Below are positions 56,644 through 64,000 of a stretch of DNA of 64,000 nucleotides, piece by piece. The stretch covers positions 345,214-409,213 of the forward strand of contig KN805372.1 in NCBI GenBank assembly GCA_000818945.1, given 5' to 3'. Source of the stretch: Schizochytrium sp. CCTCC M209059 (lineage: Eukaryota; Sar; Bigyra; Thraustochytrida; Thraustochytriidae). Position numbers and translations under genes: made by a program. The notes under the pieces are model-generated. The model was not told where the DNA came from. It did not search any database and was given only the letters and a program-made list of their open reading frames with translations. Numbering within the stretch: the first letter of the stretch is position 1; every line of letters begins with the position of its first letter.

Positions 56644-58143
56644 TTATTCGTGCTCCTCGAGCTCAACAGATTCAATCATATCGTAGACCTCGTCGGCGGC
56701 GTCCCGCATGTCCTTGTAAACCATGTGCGCAAGGTCCTGCGTGGCGCGAAGAGAGTAAATGGCGACTTGCGGCAAGGTAAATTTAAAAAAGTGCTCAATG
56801 GCCTTCCAATGTCTGTGGAAAAAGTTCCCGATGGCGCGCAGAATCTCGGATGCAATGTATATCACGGTTCGGGCAAAATCACGCAGTGCAGCAACGATCT
56901 TGGGTATCATCCGCTTGATTTTCTCCCGGCGTTGACGGTTGCGTTCCCGCGAGCGCTCGCGGACTCCCTTCCACCACTCGCCAAGACGATGACGCGTGGC
57001 GGAGGACTTCTCGCCAATATAGGTGAGCAGCTTGACAATGTCATTCTTGGTCTGCAGGACAGCTTGAAAAAGCGTAGCGCGATGGCGACGCCAGAGCTCG
57101 GGGCCGTAGAGAATTGGGGTCACGGTCATGGCCAAAATGAGAGCAGTGACCTGCGCTGCCAAATGCGAGCCGATGACACGTTCTGCACCCGCGAGTGCAA
57201 CCCAGGCAAGCGGCGCGTACACGAGTGGTTGGAGGATAAAGACAGACCGCAGCTTGCGATACTTAAAGCTGCTGTAGATCCAGCGTCCAGGGGCTATGCG
57301 ACGCAGGCCATCCTCGGACTCAGTTTCGCTTGTGGCTACGCTGAGTCTCGAGATGCTTCCACGCGAGGCGTTGCCTCTCGAGACGCTGCCTCTCGAGACG
57401 CTGCCTCGCGAGACGCTGCCGCGTGAATATCTCCGGCGCTCCCAATCCTCGTCGTATGGAACACCGAGGTAGTCGAGGACCTTGGGAGCCTGCTTCTTGC
57501 TGCGGATTGCTTGCGCCAACGTCAGATACGCACCGCAGACGATTGTGGGCACTACCACGCCAGCAACCACAAGGGCTGAGGAACTATGTTCCTCGATGGG
57601 CTTGGTCCCAACATCGCCCAAAAGCCAGATGATGTTGAGGACATGTTTGTGCGTAGAGACTGGCGTGATGCTAGCGAAATTTCGGTCAATGCGCAAGACC
57701 TTGCGACCAATGAGCACGACGAAATAGTTGAGGTCGATCATGAGCGCAAGCACCAAGGCGGTGTACAGCACCCACCGGCGTGGCGCGCCAAAGATGAGGC
57801 CGAATGTCAAAGCGTCGAGGGTGGACACAGCGAGATAGAAAATCGTAAAGAGCAGGCTCCAGTGACTGAACTTGAACATCCACGCACCATTCGACCATCC
57901 ATAAAAGTATCGGTAGTCCAAGTAGATGGTCCAGAGCGCCATGTTCAAGCTCGTCACAATAAATGCCACGTGCACGACATGTGATGCCGCATCCTGATTC
58001 CCTTCGTGCGCGTCTGCCCAGGCGGCTTGGTGTTTTCCCACCAAGCTCATCCTCGTTTCACTTCGACGCGCAGCCGCGCGCAAAGAGCTGTCGATTGATT
58101 TCGGGACAGTGAATCGGATAGGGCTTGGCAAGGGCGCAGCCAC
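56644..58143 (-). CDS. Multi-TM protein with Ser-Arg-Gly-Ser-Val pentapeptide repeats
   Basis: 499 residues, unrecognised family. About six hydrophobic helices: four between about 50 and 205 (VVHVAFIVTSLNMALWTIY, LLFTIFYLAVSTLDALTFG, LYTALVLALMIDLNYFVVLI, VVAGVVVPTIVCGAYLTLA) and two between about 300 and 350. Between helices 4 and 5 lies a repetitive segment (about 238-268) of SRGSV-type units, encoded by a 15-base tandem repeat (GGCAGCGTCTCG-type) at 57340-57425. The C-terminal 120 residues are basic, then amphipathic, ending in an acidic tail (ESVELEEHE). The repeated R-x-S sites would suit basophilic kinases (inference). Two Mets, at 58143 and residue 32 (MSLVGKHQAAW), could be the start. 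Confidence 0.75.
   Translation of the reverse strand: MAAPLPSPIRFTVPKSIDSSLRAAARRSETRMSLVGKHQAAWADAHEGNQDAASHVVHVAFIVTSLNMALWTIYLDYRYFYGWSNGAWMFKFSHWSLLFTIFYLAVSTLDALTFGLIFGAPRRWVLYTALVLALMIDLNYFVVLIGRKVLRIDRNFASITPVSTHKHVLNIIWLLGDVGTKPIEEHSSSALVVAGVVVPTIVCGAYLTLAQAIRSKKQAPKVLDYLGVPYDEDWERRRYSRGSVSRGSVSRGSVSRGNASRGSISRLSVATSETESEDGLRRIAPGRWIYSSFKYRKLRSVFILQPLVYAPLAWVALAGAERVIGSHLAAQVTALILAMTVTPILYGPELWRRHRATLFQAVLQTKNDIVKLLTYIGEKSSATRHRLGEWWKGVRERSRERNRQRREKIKRMIPKIVAALRDFARTVIYIASEILRAIGNFFHRHWKAIEHFFKFTLPQVAIYSLRATQDLAHMVYKDMRDAADEVYDMIESVELEEHE
57340..57425. repeat. 15-bp coding tandem repeat (GSVSR units)
   Basis: About five to six units of GAGACGCTGCCTCTC and variants (Thr/Ala-type changes at a few positions) inside the multi-TM gene; encodes repeated SRGSV/SRGNA/SRGSI on the minus strand. 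Frame-preserving by unit length. Confidence 0.9.
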
Positions 58144-58439
58144 TCACGGTCGGGCTGCGACCGTCAGGCAGGCAAGGTAGGTACGGACGAAAAGACGACG
58201 GCGAGACCGACGAAGACGAGGGTTCTCTTTCGGTTTCGAACCTCGCGCGCGCGCGCGGTGGCGTCGTGGCCACGCTGCGGCAGCCCCGCGACGGGACGTA
58301 GCGCCTCGCTTGCAGGGACGCTGCGCCCCGGCTCGCCGCGCGCGGGCCCTCTCTCTCCCTGGCCGGCTGGATGCGCCCGTCTGGGTCCCGGCCGCCCCAA
58401 TCGGCGAACCGCAGCCTGCGGCCGCGCAGAGAAAGCTCG

Positions 58440-58487
58440 CGCCAGCCAGCCAGCCAGCCAGTCAGCCAGCCAGCCAGCCAGCTAGCC
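58440..58487. repeat. (CCAG)n tetranucleotide tract
   Basis: About 11 units with one or two base changes (TCAG, CTAG). Confidence 0.9.
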
Positions 58488-58558
58488 ACGCCGAGCCCGC
58501 GCTCGCCGCCTCGCCGCCTCGCCCTGCCGGCGCGTGGGGCCGCGTCGCGAACCTGATT

Positions 58559-58645
58559 TGCTTCGCTTTGCTTCGCTTTGCTTTGCTTTGCTTTGCTTTG
58601 CTTTGCTTTGCTTTGCCTTGCCTTGCCTCGCCTTGCCTTGCTTTT
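58559..58645. repeat. (GCTTT/GCCTT)n pentanucleotide tract
   Basis: About 16 pentamers, grading from GCTTC/GCTTT through GCTTT to GCCTT/GCCTC, so variants are clustered by position. Confidence 0.9.
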
Positions 58646-58860
58646 GTGTTGCGTTGCTTTGTGTTGCTTTCTTTCTCTGCTCACTCAGATGACTTACTCA
58701 AACCAAGCTGATGTGCCGCTCACCTTACTTGCTCGCACTGCCAGAACGCGGGCTGCAGCCGCCTGCACCACGGGCCGCGCTGGCTGCGGAGTGCAGGCGC
58801 CAGCTTCGTTGACGTGAAGGCGGAGGCGTCGAAGCCGCGCCGAAACTGGTTCGTGGCCGC

Positions 58861-58902
58861 TCGAGTCGAGTCGAGTCGCGTCGAGTCGGGTCGGGTCGGG
58901 TC
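58861..58902. repeat. (GAGTC/GGGTC)n pentanucleotide tract
   Basis: About eight units; the first half is GAGTC-rich and the second half GGGTC-rich. Confidence 0.88.
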
Positions 58903-59769
58903 GCAGGCACGCACGTGCAGGGAGAGAGAGCGCTGATGAGCGCGACTTTGGTGGACCCGGCCTCCTCGCGAGCCGCAACTTGGACGCAGGTTCTGGCTCC
59001 CGCCTTCTCGGTCCTCGTTACTCGTGTCCGAGCCGGCCTCGCCGTCGTTGCCGCCGTCGTGGCGGCCGTCGCAGGCGCACTCGTTGTTTTCGAGGCCGCT
59101 CCAGCTCGCTTCCAATGGCGTGCACGCGCTGCGCCGCAGGCCCGCTCCAGCCCGGCCGGCGGCGGCGACGGGAGCAACACGCGGAGGCAAGGCGGGCAGG
59201 GAGCGAGGGAGGGAGGGAGGGAGGACGGGGCGGGGCAAGGACGCGCGGCGATCGCGCGCGAGCGACGGCCGTCGCCAGAGAGAGGTTGCTTGCCTTCGCG
59301 AGTAGACACTTGGCTTAGGGCCCGCCCACCTGGCTGCCCGCAGCGCGTGCCGCGGTGTTCACGATAGTGTTGACGCAAGTATCCGTTATGGTGTGCGAAA
59401 GCTTCGACGAGGCCTCGAGGCTCAGAAAGGCAGGTCGCAGAGGCAGCGACCGCTGCTTTCGCTCGCGTTTGCGAACAGGTGAGAGGTGTTTGTTTGGCTG
59501 GCTTGGTATGTCGAGAGAGAGAAAAGAGGTCAAGCAGCACGTAGGCCAGGCGAGACGGACAAAAGGCGAGAGGCAAGAAGAAAAAGAAGAAAAGAAGAAG
59601 AAGGAGGAGGAGGAGAAGAGAAAGGATGTAAGGGGAAAACATTGAGGGAGAAAGAAAAAGAAATAAGGAAGCTCTTGCTGGCTAAACGCAGATATGTTGG
59701 TTGGACAAAGACAGAAGAGCGGAGCGGTAGATACTAGATCATCATTGTTCGTCGCAGAGCGATCGCCGC

Positions 59770-61719
59770 GTGCGCATACGCGCACGCACCGACACGTGCT
59801 CGATGGTGTTTGCATCACCGCGAGGGTGGTCGTCAGACCCCGAGACGCTCGAAGACGATGAAGAAGCACGTCTCACGGGAGGCGCGCTTACTCGAGGAAG
59901 CTTGCCTGCAAAAGCGCAAAACAGACCGAATGCTCCGAAACCTGCTCCTGCGTCTGCGCAAGCAGCAGTAGCAAGTCGATCTGCGACAGCGCTTGCTGAA
60001 GAAGAAAAAGATGAGTCTCAGAACACGCAAGCTGTGCAAAAGGAAAACGAAAGACTTGTGAGAGAGCTTCACGAGTCGCGGGAGACCGAAGAAGTTCTTA
60101 TGCGAGAGCTACGTAGACTACGCGTCGAGTACAATGCGGCCGTCACTCACCAATTCCGCCAGCAACAGCATCAAGAGGAGCACGCAGATCCCGAGAGTGA
60201 AAACCCGACGCCCTCTGCCAAAGCAGAGAGCGCCGGTCATGGCCTAGATTCTCGACACTCATCTTTGGAACGGGCCACTCGCAAAATTATGGTAAGTGAC
60301 GATCAAGACTCGTCTGAAATTACGAGGCTACGAACACTTCTCAACCAAGCATGGAAAGAAGCTCAGGAGATTCGGGAGCGCTCAAAGCTGGAAATCGAAG
60401 ACCTTCGCGAAACAATGGCCCAGGAAGCGAGCACGCTCGCAGCTACAGAGTCGCAGAAGAAGAAAATGAGCGACAAACTCGCCGATGCCTTTCAAGAAAT
60501 CACGCGTCTGAACGCTCATGTACAGTCCCAAAAGGCAGAACTCAACCTGACGCTTTCCAACGTCGAAAGGTCGACGGACGAACTCGTGTTGCACGCTCAG
60601 AACGACCGCAAGGCCGCCGAGGCCCGGGAGGCAGCGCTCGCCGTCGAGCTCGAGCAAGTCAAAGAGGAGCTCGCGACGTCTCGCCAGGACCTACAAAATC
60701 TCAAGGATCAGCAAGCTGCCGAGCAGGTTAAAAACGACCAGCAAAAGTACGAACAATTCGTTGCATACCGTGATCTCTGGAAGAAGAACTCGTTTGCCTT
60801 CGAGACACTCACCGGCCTCCAAACCTCACTGTTGCATGCTCTTGGAGAGTTCATCGAGCAAGAGGAGGAGAGCGGCCCAAACGAGGCTGCTCCAGCTGGT
60901 GCTGCGGGCGAAGAAATCAAGGAGAGTGGCGCGCCGGCAGACGCACGAACCGAGGGCAACGAGGGCTCCTCATCGGGGACAGAGATGAACATGCAGATAC
61001 AGAGAAACGGTCGTGTTGTCTCAGCTGTCACACGTCTTAATTCGGCGTGGCTCTCTGAAAAGAAACGTCGTGAAGTGGCAGAACGTAACTTTTCAGTGTG
61101 CAAGAAGCGTCTCGATCGTGCCATGATGCAGATCGAGTCCTTTCAAGACCAGGTGTCGCACTTGCAGGCTTCGAACGCGCTTCAGGAGTCGGCCGACGTG
61201 ACCTTTGCCGAATACGAGCACTGGTGGAACCACTTTAAGCACTTTCAGACACCTCTGCCTACAAGTGTCCTCCACAACTCGGGCATCAAGTCTGGCGCAG
61301 CAGCGGTAACGGGACCCGTTGCAGCAGGGAACTCGCGAAGGGAACAGGAGGGAAATGCGGGAAATGCGGGAGACGCATCGCCTTCAGCAGCACCACCCGC
61401 TCGAGTGGTCGCAGCCTCGTCGTCGCTTGTGCGTTCGCCCTCGGCTCGCGCTCGTTCACGTACGCGCGATATAACGCAGACTGCAGCGCGGCAACAGGCA
61501 AGTCTCTTGCGCAATGTTAGCACCGAGCTTCTCGGAGCTACAACGAGTTTAGGAGCAAGGTCACGTGGAGATTCATATCCTTCACATACTTCGTCTACAA
61601 CTTCAGTCGTCGCCTCGCCTGCGAACGCGATGCCGAAACGGCGCGGAGAGTTCCCTGGCATCGTCAATCGTTCCCAAGGATCACCTGCGGCTAGCCCTTC
61701 GCAAAGGCGCTCGAGATAG
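59770..61719 (+). CDS. Coiled-coil protein, family not recognised
   Basis: 649 residues. Residues about 80-125 (ENERLVRELHESRETEEVLM) and about 185-340 show heptad patterns of a long coiled coil rich in Glu/Lys/Gln/Leu. A second helical stretch (about 415-485) follows. The C-terminal 160 residues are Ser/Ala/Arg-rich and likely disordered, with repeated SR and SP motifs (RSPSARARSRTRD). No TM, signal or enzyme motif. Consistent with cytoskeletal or centrosomal proteins, but no specific family can be named. Met at 59803 (MVFASPRGW), 11 codons on, is an alternative start. The gene is intronless. Confidence 0.72.
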   Translation: MRIRARTDTCSMVFASPRGWSSDPETLEDDEEARLTGGALTRGSLPAKAQNRPNAPKPAPASAQAAVASRSATALAEEEKDESQNTQAVQKENERLVRELHESRETEEVLMRELRRLRVEYNAAVTHQFRQQQHQEEHADPESENPTPSAKAESAGHGLDSRHSSLERATRKIMVSDDQDSSEITRLRTLLNQAWKEAQEIRERSKLEIEDLRETMAQEASTLAATESQKKKMSDKLADAFQEITRLNAHVQSQKAELNLTLSNVERSTDELVLHAQNDRKAAEAREAALAVELEQVKEELATSRQDLQNLKDQQAAEQVKNDQQKYEQFVAYRDLWKKNSFAFETLTGLQTSLLHALGEFIEQEEESGPNEAAPAGAAGEEIKESGAPADARTEGNEGSSSGTEMNMQIQRNGRVVSAVTRLNSAWLSEKKRREVAERNFSVCKKRLDRAMMQIESFQDQVSHLQASNALQESADVTFAEYEHWWNHFKHFQTPLPTSVLHNSGIKSGAAAVTGPVAAGNSRREQEGNAGNAGDASPSAAPPARVVAASSSLVRSPSARARSRTRDITQTAARQQASLLRNVSTELLGATTSLGARSRGDSYPSHTSSTTSVVASPANAMPKRRGEFPGIVNRSQGSPAASPSQRRSR

Positions 61720-63013
61720 ATGACAACGTGATGACAACGTGACAAGTGTGTTCCCTTTTCCCTCATTTGTGTGCGTGTGCAGCCGTGTATGTGTGTTTGT
61801 CTGTCTGTCTGCGTATGAACACAAGGTAGATCAATCAATGTAACGTGAGCTCCATGTCCGCAATGTTCGTCCTCCTTCTACTTCCACTTCTCCTCGCCAT
61901 TTCTCCGTCTCTCTCTCTCTCTCTCTCTCATCCCTTTGCTCCAAGATTTCTTCGTTTGTCGGGATGTTCCGGCATCAACCGGAGCTCATCAGCCATGAGA
62001 ACAGAGGGCCTAAACTCCAGGACACCAAAACTTAAAAGCCGTGAGGCTTGAACCCTTTTGGACTTTGAGGGAGGCAACACAGAACTCGATCCCGAAAACG
62101 AGAGATTCCCGTGCCGCCGTCACCCCAAAGCATAAGATTTATTGTTCGGAATGCGGGCACGTGTGCAGCTAAGCCAAATCGGAATTGCCCACCCTTTCTC
62201 GCCGCTTCCAGGATCCTAAAAGGAAACCAAAAACAAGCTTAGGGGCTCGGGCGTCGAAACGGCAAGGTTGACCATTCCGGAGAGCGTGCGTTGTGAATAA
62301 AAGCATAATGCCCATAACAGCACCAGCAACATCAAACACAATTCACCTCTCTCGCTTTCTCTCTCTCTCTCTCTCTCGCGCGCGCGACCTCTTTCTCTTT
62401 TATACTGCTCTATGTACATACCTGTGTAGACATATAAAGTTGACTCGAAAATCGTCTTCTTGTGGGTGGTTCTCCTCCTTTTCTCCAGTGGTAGTGATAC
62501 TGGACAAACGGCACTTGTGCGGCGCACTCCCATCAAGGGGCGTCTATGTACACACCGAGCAAGGCGTCCCGAAAGAGCTGTTGATGTGCCAAATGAAAAG
62601 AGAGCAAAAGACAGATTGTCAGACTTGACAAAGGAACTTTTTCAGAATCTCAGACCCCGAAAACGAGGCCCAAACCGCGAGAGGGCGCACGAGTTTGCAC
62701 TTGGGCAGGCCAAACGCAGTCCTCGACGCTGAAACACCTCGAAAACCATCATCAATATTTTCGCTGTGACCCTCCTTTGAAAACATTTTACGTACCACTG
62801 AAAGAAAAGAAGAAGAGAGAAGAAAAGAGCAGTAATGTCGTATCGCGCCCGTCCGCAACATCGAAAGGTTACGAAGTCAGAAACAGGCACAATGGATAAG
62901 TCCAAGCGCATTCGATGCTTTCTTTTCGCGAAAAGAAAAGCGTCCTCGAGTTGCTCTTGCTTTCAGCAATAACGTTGCTCGGCCGACCACGGACCATCCA
63001 TCCTTACATCCAT
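61720..63013. other. Convergent 3' intergenic region, 1.3 kb
   Basis: Between the coiled-coil stop (plus) and the Pam16 stop (minus). It contains (CT)n at 61910-61930 and the compound (CT)n(CG)n tract at 62347-62386. A pyrimidine run ending CCAG at about 62475 followed by an open stretch to 62732 could be an exon but has no recognised homology. Nothing else supported. Confidence 0.45.
62347..62386. repeat. Compound (CT)n(CG)n dinucleotide tract
   Basis: CT runs then about six CG units, repeating the arrangement seen at 19340-19381, also in a convergent 3' spacer. Confidence 0.88.
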
Positions 63014-63403
63014 CTACTTGGACTCGTCGGACTTTTCAGCAGGCTTGCCAGCGTTGGCGGCAGCCTCCTCGGCGAGCTGCTTCTCGACGACCTCCTTGGC
63101 CCGATGAAATTTGGACTGCAAGTAGAACGAGCCGCCCTTCTTCGGGTCGTTCGCGTTAAAGTACTGCTCGTACCGCTCCGCGACCTCGGGCAGGCTCGTC
63201 GGAGTGCTGTCAAAATTCAGCACTTTGAGCGCTTCGTCAAGCTTCATCTCCTTGCGAAGCGAGCGCTTGGCATTCGCGGCCGCGGCCTTGGCCGCATTCG
63301 GGTTCGCGGCAGCCTGCTGGTACGCTTGCACAAAGGCTCGCGAGACGACGCCGACGCCCGCCACGAACACCTGCACGAACAGCCGCACAATAGGGCCCGA
63401 CAT
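63014..63403 (-). CDS. PAM16: Mitochondrial import motor subunit Pam16/Tim16
   Basis: 129 residues, the usual length for Pam16 (Magmas/Tim16), the J-like regulatory partner of Pam18 in the PAM motor of the TIM23 translocase on the matrix side of the inner membrane. The N-terminus is a hydrophobic helix with basic residues (MSGPIVRLFVQVFVAGVGVV), as in the family, followed by an Ala/Gln-rich linker. The degenerate J domain spans about 55-112: MKLDEALKVLNFD, ERYEQYFNANDPKKGGSF and YLQSKFHRAKEVVEKQL. The J-domain HPD loop is replaced, as is normal for Pam16. The C-terminus is an Ala/Glu/Lys tail. One frame with no intron. Confidence 0.92.
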   Translation of the reverse strand: MSGPIVRLFVQVFVAGVGVVSRAFVQAYQQAAANPNAAKAAAANAKRSLRKEMKLDEALKVLNFDSTPTSLPEVAERYEQYFNANDPKKGGSFYLQSKFHRAKEVVEKQLAEEAAANAGKPAEKSDESK

Positions 63404-63950
63404 GGCGACCCTGGCCTATCTCCTCCTCGCGTCCTCGGGCGGCACGCGGGCTTTTCCAGACGAGTCGCGGCACGGGCCTCGACGACTCTCCCTCGACGAC
63501 TCTCCGTCCCTTCCGCGACCTCGCCGGCGCCCGACGCAGCGCGAAGCTGCCCGCGGCCCGAGCAAGGCGCGTCGCCCCGCTCCGCTCCCGCTCGCCCTCG
63601 TCCGCCGCGACGTGCTCGCGCTCGCGCTCGCGCTCGCGGTCTCGGGTCTGCTGCCTCGCCTCGCCTCGACTCGCGTCTCGTCTTCGCAGCGACCACTCGC
63701 TGCGCGCGGCCCCGAATTCGGGGCCGTAACCGCCGGCGGCGGTTGGGCGGGCGGCGGTTTCCCCCTGCCGCGATCGACTTTCTTTCTCTCTCTTTCCTTC
63801 CTTGGGCTGGCCGTAGTGCGAGTCGAAGGAGGCCGTGCTCGAGGCCGCGGAGGAGGGCGCCGTGGAGCGCGACGAGGCAGCAGGCAAAGGCAGAAGGGCC
63901 GCAGACCGGGGCAGGCGGGACCGCGCGACCGGGACTAGCGCGAGCGAGCG
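63404..63950. promoter_or_regulatory. Intergenic, 547 bp, upstream of Pam16
   Basis: GC-rich region containing the Pam16 promoter on the minus strand and the possible promoter of the gene beginning at 63951. (TCGC)-type low-complexity stretches occur at 63620-63700. No discrete element seen. Confidence 0.45.
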
Positions 63951-64000
63951 ATGGCGCTGCAGCAGCACGGGCGCGGCGCGGAGGATGAGGAGCTGAGCTT
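63951..64000 (+). CDS. Possible 5' end of a gene leaving the right edge
   Basis: An ATG at 63951 opens a frame reading MALQQHGRGAEDEELS to the window edge. It is divergent to Pam16, as expected of a separate gene. Only 16 codons are visible, so this is a weak call. Confidence 0.25.
   Translation, partial: MALQQHGRGAEDEELS

Larger units (their letters stand above)
58144..59769. promoter_or_regulatory. Divergent intergenic region, 1.6 kb, repeat-rich
   Basis: Separates the multi-TM gene (minus, start 58143) from the coiled-coil gene (plus, start 59770). Holds (CCAG)n at 58440-58487, (GCTTT)n at 58559-58645, (GAGTC/GGGTC)n at 58861-58902, GC-rich DNA, and a purine-rich stretch at 59575-59670. 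No gene supported. Confidence 0.5.

Overview
The window looks like nuclear DNA of a thraustochytrid (Labyrinthulomycetes, Stramenopiles). This is inferred from gene content and architecture, not from a marker gene. The genes are long, GC-rich single open frames with no intron needed to read any recognised family. They are separated by 0.2-3.7 kb spacers full of simple repeats. The set is eukaryotic: TPP2, Sec14-type CRAL-TRIO, MOB, 3R-MYB, DCAF4-like, Pam16, an ADAM-type metalloprotease and a sphingolipid C9-methyltransferase. Several large secreted or surface proteins with FG-GAP, Cys-rich and LRR modules are typical of free-living heterotrophic protists. There is one 50-base assembly gap (43024-43073). 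I saw no rRNA, tRNA, CRISPR array, insertion sequence or viral gene.

Layout. 1-8.9 kb, all minus strand: TPP2 (truncated by the left edge), a DUF2256-DUF3253 fusion protein, a CRAL-TRIO lipid-transfer protein, and a large helical protein that may be a nucleoporin. 9.9-17.0 kb, plus strand: two paralogous POT/PTR2 peptide transporters separated by a repeat-rich 3.7 kb spacer. 18.5-19.2 kb, plus: a MOB1-like kinase activator lacking most zinc ligands. 20.0-30.5 kb, minus: two very large surface or secreted proteins, an FG-GAP/Cys-rich/multi-TM protein and a trypsin/beta-trefoil-like/LRR protein. A perfect ~540 bp GTTT tract lies between them. 32.0-36.1 kb, plus: a secreted Cys-rich PAN-like protein and sphingolipid C9-methyltransferase. 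37.6-42.6 kb, minus: a 1676-residue protein with C2-like modules and an N-terminal acylation motif. 43.7-48.8 kb: a DCAF4-like WD40 protein and a HEAT-repeat protein whose 3' coding ends overlap. 49.1-51.9 kb, plus: a three-repeat MYB factor with a (CAA)n leader and a possible spliced upstream ORF. 53.3-55.8 kb, plus: a membrane-anchored ADAM-like protease. 56.6-58.1 kb, minus: an unrecognised multi-TM protein. 59.8-61.7 kb, plus: a coiled-coil protein. 63.0-63.4 kb, minus: Pam16. A possible gene start leaves the right edge.

There is no operon-like logic, but two themes recur. One is extracellular digestion and uptake: secreted trypsin-LRR, ADAM-like protease and cytosolic TPP2 could generate peptides, and the two POT carriers could import them. 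The other is surface recognition: FG-GAP, PAN-like and LRR modules. Both links are inference from family knowledge. The items most worth following up are the MOB with a dismantled zinc site, the trypsin/trefoil/LRR chimera, the bacterial-type DUF2256-DUF3253 fusion, the inserted R2 repeat of the MYB protein, and the possible 5'-leader intron with a short upstream ORF.
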